Assembly (NCBI GenBank): GCA_000993595.1
Contig: LBWJ01000008.1
Coordinates: forward strand, 22,850 to 86,849
From: Candidatus Peregrinibacteria bacterium GW2011_GWC2_39_14
Lineage (GTDB): Bacteria; Patescibacteriota; Gracilibacteria; UBA1369; UBA12463
DNA: 64,000 bases
Reading direction: 5' to 3'
The position numbers and the translations under genes were made by a program. The notes under the pieces are model-generated. The model worked only from the letters and a program-made list of their open reading frames with translations. It searched no databases and was not told the origin of the DNA. Positions 32,459 to 40,549 of the stretch are shown piece by piece (within the stretch, counting starts at the first letter, position 1; each line of letters begins with the position of its first letter).

Positions 32459-35014
32459 ATGATTAAAATCAAAAAAACGGTTTCAAAAATCACAATTGCA
32501 GCAATGATGGCGGTGTTATTATCTTTTTTTCAGACCGGTTCGATAACTGCATTGGCGGCACAAGGATGCGCTTTAAACTCACTTTATGGAACGGTGACCG
32601 TAAACGGTGTCGCAACAGACGGAGCGACGGTAACTTTAACGGACTTAACGAATGGAGCTCCGGCTCTTTCCACGACAACGGCAAGTGGCGGAATATATTT
32701 AATTGAATCGGCAAATCTAAACGTTTGTGCGGTTGTTGGTGATCACATTCAGGTAACCGCATCAATGAACAGTGCAAGCGCAGATGCATTTGTGAACTAT
32801 GCAGCGCAAGCACTGACAAATATAGATTTAACATTATCAACTGATATATTAACGTCGATTTCAATTACGCCATCAAGCGTAGGGATATTATTGGTTGGTG
32901 CAACTCAGCAATTTTCCGCATCAGCTTTGAATCAAAATGGAGTCGCAATGAATCCTCAGCCAACGATAGTTTGGGCATCGAACACTACGTCGGTTGCAAC
33001 AATCGATCAGTCGGGACTTTTAACTGCCATTGGTGCAGGAACGACGAGCGTTAGCGCTGCAAACGGTTCGATTATGGCAAACGTTTCGGTTTCAGTTACA
33101 GATCCTGTTCCAACACCTGTCCTAACATCAATCACAGTTTCTCCTGCAACAGCAACAATCAACACAGGAGCAACACAACAATATACAGCTTCAGCGCTTG
33201 ATCAAAACAATGTGGCTATGAATCCACAACCAACCTTTACATTCACATCAAGCAATACAGCTGTTGCAACAATCGATGCTTCAGGTCTTGCAACAGGAGT
33301 CACAGCAGGTGGTCCTGTTACAATCACAGCAACAAGTGGAGCAGTCTCAGGAACGACAACTCTAACAGTCACAACTCCGCCTACAGGGGACACGATTCCT
33401 CCACAGGTAGTTTCTGCTATTGCGACAACGCCGACAACAATACAAATAACTTTCGACGAAGAGCTGCAAAATAACGCAACTAACGGCCCAAAATCAAGCG
33501 ATTTTACAATATATAACAATGCAACGGCGACGAAAAAATCTTTAACTATCGCAAGCATTTCTTATAATGCAAAAGTTGTAACAATTGGTTTATTAGACGC
33601 AATATTGCTTGGAGATACGCCGAATTTTGATATCAACACAGTAACGCCGGGAACAATAATCGACTTAGCAGGAAACGTCTTTGATTCAACAACTTATAGT
33701 CATCTAATCGTTGATGGGATTGGCCCGGCCGTTTCAATCGCACCCGCATTAGCAGTTGCGAAGATCGGCCAAAATATAACGCTTACGCCAACGTCATCCG
33801 ATGTGTTCAGTGGGATAGGCGGTTATACATGGGATTTTGGCGATGGATCAGCCTTGATTCCGGGAACGGGAGAGCCGATTCCGGTTACATACGCATATGG
33901 TTATGCGGGAGAATTCACGATAAAATTAACAGTTAAAGATGTTAATAATAACGCAACGGACGCCACTACAAAAGCAATGATAGGCTTATTAACAAAGCAT
34001 AAGAGTGACGACGGTGGATTGGAAATGGAATTTGAAGACATGCCGGACGGAGAATATAATTTAACGATGGACAAGAAAACTGAATCCGGAGAAGATATGA
34101 CAGGATTTAAGGTCGGAGGAATATACTACGAAATAACTTCATCGGTTCCAAACGGTCAATTCTCTGCAAATATGACATTTGATTATCCGGACGTGGATAA
34201 TAACGGCGTAGTCGACAACACATCGATAAATGAAAACGACTTAAATGTATATTACAGAAATGGATCAAAATGGGATCTAGTTCCTACCACATTGAGAGAC
34301 AGCGTAAACAACAAATTAACTGTAAAGGTTAACCATTTCAGTAAATACGCTTTATTGGCTATAGATACGTCGACATCAGGAAGCACCGGAGGTAGCGGTG
34401 GCGGCGGCGGAGGAGGTGGCGGTGGATTAGTTATTTCAGGTGGTGGAAGTGGATCATACGTAGCTCTGCAATCATCAGATATAGCTCCTCCATTCACAGA
34501 CATTGAAAATCATTGGGCGCGACAATACATTGAAGATTTGAGACTTAAAGGAGAGATTGTTGGAACAACGATCGGTAATTTCTCGCCGGATGTAACATTA
34601 ACAAGAGCTGAACTCGTAAGGATGGTTCTGAATGCTTATAACATTCCAACACGAGACAGTTCAAAAGAAGAATTATTCAAGGATATTATGGGATCTGAAC
34701 AATATGCTCCATATATTGCAGGCGCAAAAGCAGTTGGAATAATTAACGGATATGATGACGGGACATTTAGACCAAATCTTCCGGTAACGAGAGTGGAAGC
34801 GTTAAAGGTATTGCTTGAAGCTTCAAAGAAAGATTTAGCAATATCAATGGCGGCAACATATCCGGACACAAGCACAGATCAGTGGTATTCAAGATATGTA
34901 GTTTATGCAAAAGCAGCCGGAATCATAAGCGGGTTTCCGGATGGAACTTTTAGGCCACTAGCAAATGTAACCAGAGCGGAATTTGCAAAAATGGCTTTTA
35001 TGGCTCAGAGATAA
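32459..35014 (+). CDS. SLH-domain surface protein with BIG2 and PKD domains
   Basis: 851 residues. Order: signal peptide (about 1-35, ending SITALAAQG); a CarboxypepD-reg-like domain (36-125); two BIG2 domains (about 135-300, both with SITxxP and Q-[QT]-F/Y-[ST]-ASAL); an Ig-like domain starting TIPPQVVSAIATTPTTIQIT; a PKD domain (YTWDFGDGSALIPGTGE); a region with an EF-hand-like loop (DVDNNGVVDNTS); a Gly-rich linker; and three SLH repeats (FTDIENHWARQYIEDLRLKG, IINGYDDGTFRPNLPVTRVE, IISGFPDGTFRPLANVTRAE). SLH repeats anchor proteins to the cell wall. Likely a major surface component. Confidence 0.9.
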   Translation: MIKIKKTVSKITIAAMMAVLLSFFQTGSITALAAQGCALNSLYGTVTVNGVATDGATVTLTDLTNGAPALSTTTASGGIYLIESANLNVCAVVGDHIQVTASMNSASADAFVNYAAQALTNIDLTLSTDILTSISITPSSVGILLVGATQQFSASALNQNGVAMNPQPTIVWASNTTSVATIDQSGLLTAIGAGTTSVSAANGSIMANVSVSVTDPVPTPVLTSITVSPATATINTGATQQYTASALDQNNVAMNPQPTFTFTSSNTAVATIDASGLATGVTAGGPVTITATSGAVSGTTTLTVTTPPTGDTIPPQVVSAIATTPTTIQITFDEELQNNATNGPKSSDFTIYNNATATKKSLTIASISYNAKVVTIGLLDAILLGDTPNFDINTVTPGTIIDLAGNVFDSTTYSHLIVDGIGPAVSIAPALAVAKIGQNITLTPTSSDVFSGIGGYTWDFGDGSALIPGTGEPIPVTYAYGYAGEFTIKLTVKDVNNNATDATTKAMIGLLTKHKSDDGGLEMEFEDMPDGEYNLTMDKKTESGEDMTGFKVGGIYYEITSSVPNGQFSANMTFDYPDVDNNGVVDNTSINENDLNVYYRNGSKWDLVPTTLRDSVNNKLTVKVNHFSKYALLAIDTSTSGSTGGSGGGGGGGGGGLVISGGGSGSYVALQSSDIAPPFTDIENHWARQYIEDLRLKGEIVGTTIGNFSPDVTLTRAELVRMVLNAYNIPTRDSSKEELFKDIMGSEQYAPYIAGAKAVGIINGYDDGTFRPNLPVTRVEALKVLLEASKKDLAISMAATYPDTSTDQWYSRYVVYAKAAGIISGFPDGTFRPLANVTRAEFAKMAFMAQR

Positions 35015-35053
35015 GATAAAAGTAAACAAATGGGGAGGGGTTTCAGGGGGATT

Positions 35054-35083
35054 GGGCCTTCGTAACAATCGGAGGCCCTTTCA
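35054..35083 (+). terminator. Probable terminator after the SLH gene
   Basis: GGGCCT (35054-35059) pairs with AGGCCC (35073-35078) around a 13-nt loop, followed by a short TTTC. Weak T run. Confidence 0.5.
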
Positions 35084-35098
35084 AGAAAGAGGAAAAAA

Positions 35099-35107
35099 TG
35101 ATATAAT
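35099..35107 (+). promoter_or_regulatory. Extended -10 element before the subtilisin-like gene
   Basis: TGATATAAT (TATAAT at 35102-35107) ends 6 nt before ATG 35114. This suggests a leaderless mRNA; no clear -35. Confidence 0.6.
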
Positions 35108-35113
35108 TAATCG

Positions 35114-36322
35114 ATGAAAATGAAAAGCAAAAAGACAATAATATTAATTTTAGGAATCGTTTTCGCTGCGATTTATTTTGCAATTTTTATATTTAACATT
35201 TGTATAACCGGTGACGTAAATGAAAAGTTGGCTTTATTAAATGCAAAATATGGTCTAACTGAAGCGGAAACAGTTGATAGTGCGCTAACGGAGAAAAAAA
35301 TAGACTCGTTATTTTTTAGAGAAATATCTATGACGAGCGTATTAAATGTTTTGAAGCCAAAAAAAGAATTAATTGTAAAACTTAATGATGAAAATAATGT
35401 CCAAGAAGGCCCGCTTAAAAACATTTTTGTTTTAAAATTACGCACAGATTCTGACGTAAAAGAGATAGCCAAAGATTATGAGAACATTGACTTAGTGGCT
35501 TATGCTGAGCCAAATTATGAGCTGGAGATGAATGCGGAATCCGTTGAATTGTTGGAAGATACGAATGAGCCGAAAGAAGCTTTAGAGGCACCGGAAGACG
35601 CGCCGAAAAATCTTATTGTTACAGTCGCGCTTATTGATTCCGGCATTGATGCAAATCATAAAGATTTAAAGGGCAGAATTATTCAAGGTTGGAATTTTAT
35701 GAATGGATCAAGTATTACAGACGACAATGTTGGTCATGGAACTCACATTGCAGGAATAATCGCGAGGAATTCAACGTTCGCGAAAATCATGCCATTGAAA
35801 TTTACAGACGGTAAAAACGGCGGAAGAATAAGTGATTTAATAAAAGCGATAAAGTTTGCGTCTGATAAAAACGTAAATATTATAAATTTGAGTTTGGGAT
35901 TGCAGGAAAAATCAAAATCATTGGAAGAGGCGACTGCATACGCTTTTGTGAAAGGAGCAATCGTTGTGGCGGCCGCCGGGAATTACAATAGTGAAAATGA
36001 ATATTATCCGGCCGCGTTTAATAACGTTTTTGCTGTTGCGGCACTTAATAAAAACAGAGAAAAATTATATCAAAGTGATTTTGGTAAATGGGTTGATTAT
36101 TCAACTGAAGCGCAAGACGTTTTAAGTTCTTTGCCGGGAGATAGATATGGTTACGCAACCGGGACATCTCAAGCAACACCATTTTTAACAGCAAAAATAG
36201 CAGACATAATCGCAACAAATAATATCTTTGATTCACCACGAATAAATCGCGAACTCAGAAAGGCGTCAAGAATTATTAACAAAGGCGAATTTTCCGGAAT
36301 GCTTGGTCGCGAACTCTTATAA
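35114..36322 (+). CDS. Membrane-anchored subtilisin-like serine protease (S8)
   Basis: 402 residues. An N-terminal transmembrane helix (IILILGIVFAAIYFAIFIFN) is followed by a pro-region of about 110 residues (VLKLRTDSDVKEIAKDYENI resembles an inhibitor I9 fold). The catalytic domain has VALIDSGID (Asp), GHGTHIAGII (His), VVAAAGNY (oxyanion Asn) and GYATGTSQATPFL (Ser). All triad residues are present. It ends without an extra domain. Coming directly after two surface proteins, it may process or turn over the surface layer; this is inference. Confidence 0.9.
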   Translation: MKMKSKKTIILILGIVFAAIYFAIFIFNICITGDVNEKLALLNAKYGLTEAETVDSALTEKKIDSLFFREISMTSVLNVLKPKKELIVKLNDENNVQEGPLKNIFVLKLRTDSDVKEIAKDYENIDLVAYAEPNYELEMNAESVELLEDTNEPKEALEAPEDAPKNLIVTVALIDSGIDANHKDLKGRIIQGWNFMNGSSITDDNVGHGTHIAGIIARNSTFAKIMPLKFTDGKNGGRISDLIKAIKFASDKNVNIINLSLGLQEKSKSLEEATAYAFVKGAIVVAAAGNYNSENEYYPAAFNNVFAVAALNKNREKLYQSDFGKWVDYSTEAQDVLSSLPGDRYGYATGTSQATPFLTAKIADIIATNNIFDSPRINRELRKASRIINKGEFSGMLGRELL

Positions 36323-36353
36323 GTTTTGACCTTTGGATTTTGAGCTTTGAAAT

Positions 36354-37640
36354 TTACTTCTTGTATCTCCCAATCGCAAGCGCCAATTCTTCATGATCTT
36401 TTGCGTATTTCTGCACGCTCACGCCTTTTTGCCATGCTTCACAGGCTTGGACCAAAGCGGTCGCGCCACCTTTCGTTCCCATCGGATGCGCATGTACGCC
36501 ACCACCCATCGTTGTGATGAAATCAACATGGCCAATCGCTTTTATATAAGGAGCAAGAAGTAGAGGATTCAAGCCTCCGGACGCAATTGATACACAGCCT
36601 TTCATGCCATGCCAATCTTGTTCAAAAAATTCACCTTTAACTTTTGGTTGATATGCGGCATATGCGGCAAAAATGTCTTCCTCTGCGGTTCCAGCCATTT
36701 TCCCAATTCCTGCGGTTCCTGTGTGTACTCCTGATGCACCTGCAAGTCTTGCGAACTTACTCAAAACGCCGGGCGTAAATCCAATCGGATTTTCAGCTCT
36801 TGTGAAAGCGCCATGCATGGCTCTATGAAAATGCAGAAACACTTTTGGCCAAAGTCTGCGAGCGGTTTGAACAGAGGTCCAACCTGCCGTAATTCCATCA
36901 ACTAAAAAGCAAAACGATCCCGGACGCATTTTTTTGATGATATATTCTGCGCGTTTTTTCATCGTATCAAAGTCCGCACCGGAAATATTAAACGAATGTA
37001 ACTTTGCATGACCGGTTTCATCTTCCGCGCGATTCATTGCATCGCGAATCTTATCAACGGTTTTAAAATATGGACAGAAATCCTGATCAGCCTGCGGCTC
37101 ATCGTGTTTTACAAAATCACCGCCACCAGCCCAGAATTGATAAGCTTTATCTGCAAATTCTTCGGGTTTAAGTCCGATTTTTGGTTTAATAATTGTTCCA
37201 AGAATTGGTCTGTTATAAACTTTCAAATATTTTCTCGCCTCAGGAAGAGAAGTGCTAGGACCATCATATTTTTTAAGCATCTCTTTCGGAAACCAAACGT
37301 CAAGAAGTTTGAGAGCGATAATGTTCGACATTCCAAAAACATTTCCCGCGATATAAGTTAAAATATTTTGCACGTTTCCTCCGCGATCAAAAATCCTCCA
37401 AGGAAATGCAATCCAAACCAAGCTTCTTTTTTTATCAACTTTATAAACCTGAGCATCAAGCCCCGCAGAGAATTTTGTAGTTGTAACCTTAACATTTGAA
37501 CCGGTGCTGGATTCTGCAGCGACTTCACTTGCCGCATCCAAAAGATCCGTGCCTTTTTCCGGCACAAGATGATAGACCGTAAGCAAATAATCACCTGAAT
37601 AAGGATTTTTCAGGTTCAAATTAATATACTCCTTCTGCAT
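36354..37640 (-). CDS. rbcL: Ribulose-1,5-bisphosphate carboxylase, form II/III large chain
   Basis: 428 residues. Active-site motifs intact: AAESSTGSN (substrate phosphate site), GTIIKPKIGL (catalytic Lys), GGDFVKHDEPQ (carbamylated Lys and Mg-binding Asp, Glu), FHRAMHGAF (His/Arg), GIGKMAG (loop 6 Lys), SIASGGLNP and TTMGGGVHAHPMG. The length and the SSTG-x-N form with a HxHRAMH segment fit the II/III group found in CPR bacteria and archaea. There it uses RuBP from nucleoside (AMP) salvage to give 3-phosphoglycerate. AMP phosphorylase and ribose-1,5-bisphosphate isomerase are not in this window. Convergent with the protease gene. Confidence 0.93.
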   Translation of the reverse strand: MQKEYINLNLKNPYSGDYLLTVYHLVPEKGTDLLDAASEVAAESSTGSNVKVTTTKFSAGLDAQVYKVDKKRSLVWIAFPWRIFDRGGNVQNILTYIAGNVFGMSNIIALKLLDVWFPKEMLKKYDGPSTSLPEARKYLKVYNRPILGTIIKPKIGLKPEEFADKAYQFWAGGGDFVKHDEPQADQDFCPYFKTVDKIRDAMNRAEDETGHAKLHSFNISGADFDTMKKRAEYIIKKMRPGSFCFLVDGITAGWTSVQTARRLWPKVFLHFHRAMHGAFTRAENPIGFTPGVLSKFARLAGASGVHTGTAGIGKMAGTAEEDIFAAYAAYQPKVKGEFFEQDWHGMKGCVSIASGGLNPLLLAPYIKAIGHVDFITTMGGGVHAHPMGTKGGATALVQACEAWQKGVSVQKYAKDHEELALAIGRYKK

Positions 37641-37677
37641 GTGTGTGAGGGTTAAATTTTAATTTTATGTAATTGTA

Positions 37678-38007
37678 TCAAAAATCGTGGTCAAATTCAA
37701 AGATGTAAAACCAATTAGACCTGAGGCTGAACTTCAAGATGCCAAGATAGCACATCAGTTGACGCTTAAAATCAGCAATTGCTTTATCTCTTGAGCGGTA
37801 AAGTAAAAAGAAAATATCGTTTTTATTTGTGTTTATGAAAAATGCAATTTTTCTTTCACCCGTCTTGGTTGTTACATATATTTTTATCAATTCAATAGAT
37901 TCAGCAGGGCTATTTGACGCATATTCATAAGCTATTTTTGCTATGTTATATATATCATTTTCCATATTTTCTCTTTTAACCAAGGCCTTAGAGAATATAA
38001 TTCTCAT
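37678..38007 (-). CDS. Hypothetical protein, partner of the RHH gene
   Basis: 109 residues from MRIIFSKALVKRENMEN at 38007, 11 nt after the RHH stop. A longer frame to 38043 would overlap the RHH gene and a shorter one could start at 37965. Not recognised. IKIYVTTKTGERKIAFFINT and DIFFLLYRSRDKAIADFKRQ suggest an alpha/beta fold of toxin size. The gene order (RHH repressor first, small basic protein second, palindromic operator) is that of a type II toxin-antitoxin pair, but no toxin family was identified. Confidence 0.5.
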   Translation of the reverse strand: MRIIFSKALVKRENMENDIYNIAKIAYEYASNSPAESIELIKIYVTTKTGERKIAFFINTNKNDIFFLLYRSRDKAIADFKRQLMCYLGILKFSLRSNWFYIFEFDHDF

Positions 38008-38018
38008 ATTCAATCTTT

Positions 38019-38270
38019 TTACTTTTTTGATTTTTCGTTCCAATTTTTCAATACGCCATTCATTAAATCCCGCGTTATTCGGTCAACTTTGATTATCTCT
38101 CCGCGTATTTTAGGGTTAACCCTTGCGCCAATTTTTATTTCTCCGATCGCATAGTCGAGCAGCAAAATTCTCATTACAGAGCTGACAGACGTTTTATCTT
38201 CCTTGGCTCTATTTGAAGCCATTTTTAGAAGCTCCGAATCAATAGAGAGGGACGTCCTTGTTGTTTTCAT
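38019..38270 (-). CDS. Ribbon-helix-helix DNA-binding protein (antitoxin-like)
   Basis: 83 residues. The N-terminal RTSLSIDSELLKMASNRAKE, then DKTSVSSVMRILLLDYAIGE, has the RHH layout: a basic beta strand (TRTSLSID) and two helices with G/D-x-S between. A charged C-terminal tail (VNPKIRGEIIKVDRITRDLM) would contact a partner. Probably a dimeric repressor of its own operon; an 8-bp inverted repeat lies upstream at 38316-38345. Confidence 0.7.
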   Translation of the reverse strand: MKTTRTSLSIDSELLKMASNRAKEDKTSVSSVMRILLLDYAIGEIKIGARVNPKIRGEIIKVDRITRDLMNGVLKNWNEKSKK

Positions 38271-38315
38271 GTTCGTATGGGTTTTATAGCATTTATATAT
38301 AAAATTTATATAAAA

Positions 38316-38345
38316 CGTATGTATAGTTGATATAATTTACATACG
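38316..38345. promoter_or_regulatory. Candidate operator of the RHH operon
   Basis: Perfect inverted repeat CGTATGTA (38316-38323) and TACATACG (38338-38345) with a 14-nt AT-rich spacer, followed toward the gene by TTTATATAAATTTTATATA. The position between 46 and 75 nt before the RHH ATG fits autoregulation. Confidence 0.55.
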
Positions 38346-38350
38346 GGTTT

Positions 38351-38380
38351 AAAAAAGAAAACAAGCCAACTTATTTGGCT
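38351..38380 (-). terminator. Terminator downstream of trxB
   Basis: On the minus strand AGCCAA-N5-TTGGCT (38364-38380) is followed by TTGTTTTCTTTTTT. It is about 80 nt past the trxB stop. Confidence 0.65.
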
Positions 38381-38462
38381 CATTTTACGGCAACAACATT
38401 AAAAATCTCTAAAAGTTTTTTAACTTTATCTTAAATTTTTTCTAAACTTTAATGCGCGCCGG

Positions 38463-39386
38463 CTAGAGCGACCTTGTATATTTAAATGCCGAATAACTTG
38501 CCATCACAGCCTGCGCAGAGCCAAGAATTGCTTGTTTGACTTCGATGTCCGTGCAATCGCCGGCTGAATAAACGCCCGGCAAATTTGTTTCGCTTTTGCG
38601 ATTTACAATAATTTCGCCTCTTTCGTTCAAAGTGACTCCAAGATCTTTCGCAATTGCATTCATTGGTTCGGTTCCAATCGCGACAAAAACTCCATCGGTT
38701 ACAATTTCTTTTCCGGATTTAAATTTGATTTTTTCAACTTTGCCGCCGGCTTTCGGATCTCCGCCAAGAACTTCCGCGACTTCTTCTTTATAGATCATTT
38801 CAATGTTTGGAGTTTGTTCCAAAAGTTTGATGTTCGCAGGTTCGGCCCTAAGAACGCTTCTGACAATCACATAGATTTTTACGCAATGCTGAGCCAAAAC
38901 AAGCGTGTCCTTAACCGCCGCGTCTCCGCCGCCGACAACAACAACGGTTTTTCCTTTATAAAAATTTGCATCACAAAGTGCGCAATAGCTAACACCTTTT
39001 CCGCTGAATTCTTTTTCACCGGGAACGTTGAGTAATCTATGTTTTCCGCCTGTCGCAAACATAATCGTATAAGTATCATAACTTCCGCTCGTAGTTTTTA
39101 CGCGATATGCGTCTTTTTCGTCTTCACTTTTTATTTTCTCAGCAGAAACAACTTCTTCATATTTAATTTCCGCACCGCTTCCTTGTGCATGTTCCATCAA
39201 ATTATTTGCCAAATCAATTCCATCAATGGATTTTTCTCCGGGCCAGTTTTCGATTGCATGAATTGAAGTCAAAAGTCCACCGGGCATAAGGGCAAGCACA
39301 AGCGTTTTCATGTTCATACGCGCAGAATACATCCCGGCGCTCAAACCGGCGGGTCCACCACCAATAATAATTATTCCGTAAGTCAT
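38463..39386 (-). CDS. trxB: Thioredoxin reductase
   Basis: 307 residues. IIIIGGGPAGLSAGMYSARM is the FAD Rossmann loop, GVSYCALCD the redox-active CxxC (CALC here versus the usual CATC), VVVVGGGDAAVKDTLVLAQH the NADPH loop and GVYSAGDCTD the C-terminal FAD motif. It uses NADPH, or possibly ferredoxin in some relatives, to reduce thioredoxin. A ferredoxin gene is located just 16 nt upstream in the same direction, so the two are probably co-transcribed. Confidence 0.93.
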   Translation of the reverse strand: MTYGIIIIGGGPAGLSAGMYSARMNMKTLVLALMPGGLLTSIHAIENWPGEKSIDGIDLANNLMEHAQGSGAEIKYEEVVSAEKIKSEDEKDAYRVKTTSGSYDTYTIMFATGGKHRLLNVPGEKEFSGKGVSYCALCDANFYKGKTVVVVGGGDAAVKDTLVLAQHCVKIYVIVRSVLRAEPANIKLLEQTPNIEMIYKEEVAEVLGGDPKAGGKVEKIKFKSGKEIVTDGVFVAIGTEPMNAIAKDLGVTLNERGEIIVNRKSETNLPGVYSAGDCTDIEVKQAILGSAQAVMASYSAFKYTRSL

Positions 39387-39402
39387 GTTTGTTTATTAAG
39401 GA

Positions 39403-39633
39403 TTACTCAACCAAAATCGCACGCGTTGGGCATGAATCGACTGCTCCTTGTACGCTTTCCGGCGTATCATCAACGTCAGTAAAATTTACCCAATCATTAG
39501 AAGTCGTTCCGTCTTTTTTTAAGACAGCTGATTTGCCGGTTTCGCCGATTTTAAAGACTTTTGGGCAAACCGCAGGGCACGTTCCGCATCCAATGCAGAG
39601 GTCCACGTCTACTTTAACTTTTGTGAATGTCAT
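39403..39633 (-). CDS. Ferredoxin, single [4Fe-4S]
   Basis: 76 residues. CIGCGTCPAVCP with a distant Cys in DSCPTRAI supplies four ligands for one [4Fe-4S] cluster. The middle is acidic, including WVNFTDVDDTPESVQGAV. This is the small one-cluster type found in archaea, Thermotoga and actinobacteria. It may be an electron donor for radical SAM enzymes, TrxB or ThyX reduction; this is inferred only from the neighbourhood. Confidence 0.9.
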   Translation of the reverse strand: MTFTKVKVDVDLCIGCGTCPAVCPKVFKIGETGKSAVLKKDGTTSNDWVNFTDVDDTPESVQGAVDSCPTRAILVE

Positions 39634-39650
39634 ATTTTAAATTAATAATA

Positions 39651-39680
39651 GGGGACAGTACTCTTTAGAGCCCTGTCCCC
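39651..39680. repeat. GGGGACAG/CTGTCCCC hairpin (REP-like)
   Basis: GGGGACAG (39651-39658) and CTGTCCCC (39673-39680), 8-bp perfect arms with an inner CTCTTTAGAG. It lies between the HAD gene and ferredoxin; there is no good T run after it. Related GGGGAC / TGTCCCC sequence occurs at 17099-17113 and 23434-23440. Confidence 0.5.
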
Positions 39681-39686
39681 CTCATT

Positions 39687-40547
39687 TTAACAAAATTCCA
39701 CCGTCTTTAGCAAATGTTCAGTTGCGCTCGGTCCAATCAAGCGTTTTTTATTTTTATAAACGCCAAGTGGGTATTTTGATTTCAAAATCTCGCCCGCAGT
39801 AAACGGCGTTCCAATTCTTCCATTCAAAAACATTTCATCGTTTCCGCCTTTTTCCGGCTGATCTCCGACTGTGATAATTTCTCTATATTTAGCCGAAAAC
39901 TTCATTTTTCGATTTTTCTTTAGATATTCACCAAATTTTTCTATTCCGGTATCCTTATCCGCAATTTTTGGAATAATTATTATTCCAAGTTTTGAATTTA
40001 TCACCTTTAATTTATTCGCTCCGGCGAATTTCTTAAAAATCTTTTTTATGCCATCATCAAGCACGTCGCACCTTCTTGCGATTTCATCGTTATCGACAAT
40101 TTTATTATCCGCATTTTCATAAGAAGGTTGCATCACCAAGCTCGATTTATTATATTGAAAATCCTCTCCGTGATGCCCGATAAGCCCTTTTAATTTTGCC
40201 TTGATTGTGCGCGTGAGTTTTGCCTTATTAATCGACTTTTCCGGCCATTTAACGCGATAAAATTCCACCCATTTATTTTTCTTCAATTCAAATCCCGCGC
40301 ACCCGTTTTCAACAATCAAAACCCACCCCATTTTTTCAAACTTTTTTCCAAAACACGATTGCATTTTCGGATATGCGGTTCGAAAAGGTCTCGCTGTGCA
40401 AAGCGCCAAAGGTACAGTTTTCGATAAATTCTCCAAAGTTTTTATAAGTGAACCCGGAACAGAGGATTTTGGCGTCCTTTCGGTCAAAGTGCCATCAAAA
40501 TCAAACATTGCGGCACGAAATTTCTGCCTATTTTGTTGTTTTTTCAT
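39687..40547 (-). CDS. HAD superfamily phosphatase
   Basis: 286 residues. AAMFDFDGTLTERT is HAD motif I (DxDGT, both Asp), ALCTARPF is motif II (T/S), and EIITVGDQPEKGGNDEMFL gives motif IV (GDxxxxGxND). An inserted cap of about 120 residues between motifs II and III resembles Cof/sucrose-phosphatase type IIB caps. The substrate is unknown. The start is 3 nt after the thyX stop, so it follows thyX in one operon. Confidence 0.75.
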   Translation of the reverse strand: MKKQQNRQKFRAAMFDFDGTLTERTPKSSVPGSLIKTLENLSKTVPLALCTARPFRTAYPKMQSCFGKKFEKMGWVLIVENGCAGFELKKNKWVEFYRVKWPEKSINKAKLTRTIKAKLKGLIGHHGEDFQYNKSSLVMQPSYENADNKIVDNDEIARRCDVLDDGIKKIFKKFAGANKLKVINSKLGIIIIPKIADKDTGIEKFGEYLKKNRKMKFSAKYREIITVGDQPEKGGNDEMFLNGRIGTPFTAGEILKSKYPLGVYKNKKRLIGPSATEHLLKTVEFC

Positions 40548-40549
40548 AT

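Noticed and set aside
32490..32864. 124-residue minus-strand frame within the SLH gene
   Set aside because: Shadow frame; Leu/His-rich with no homologous pattern.
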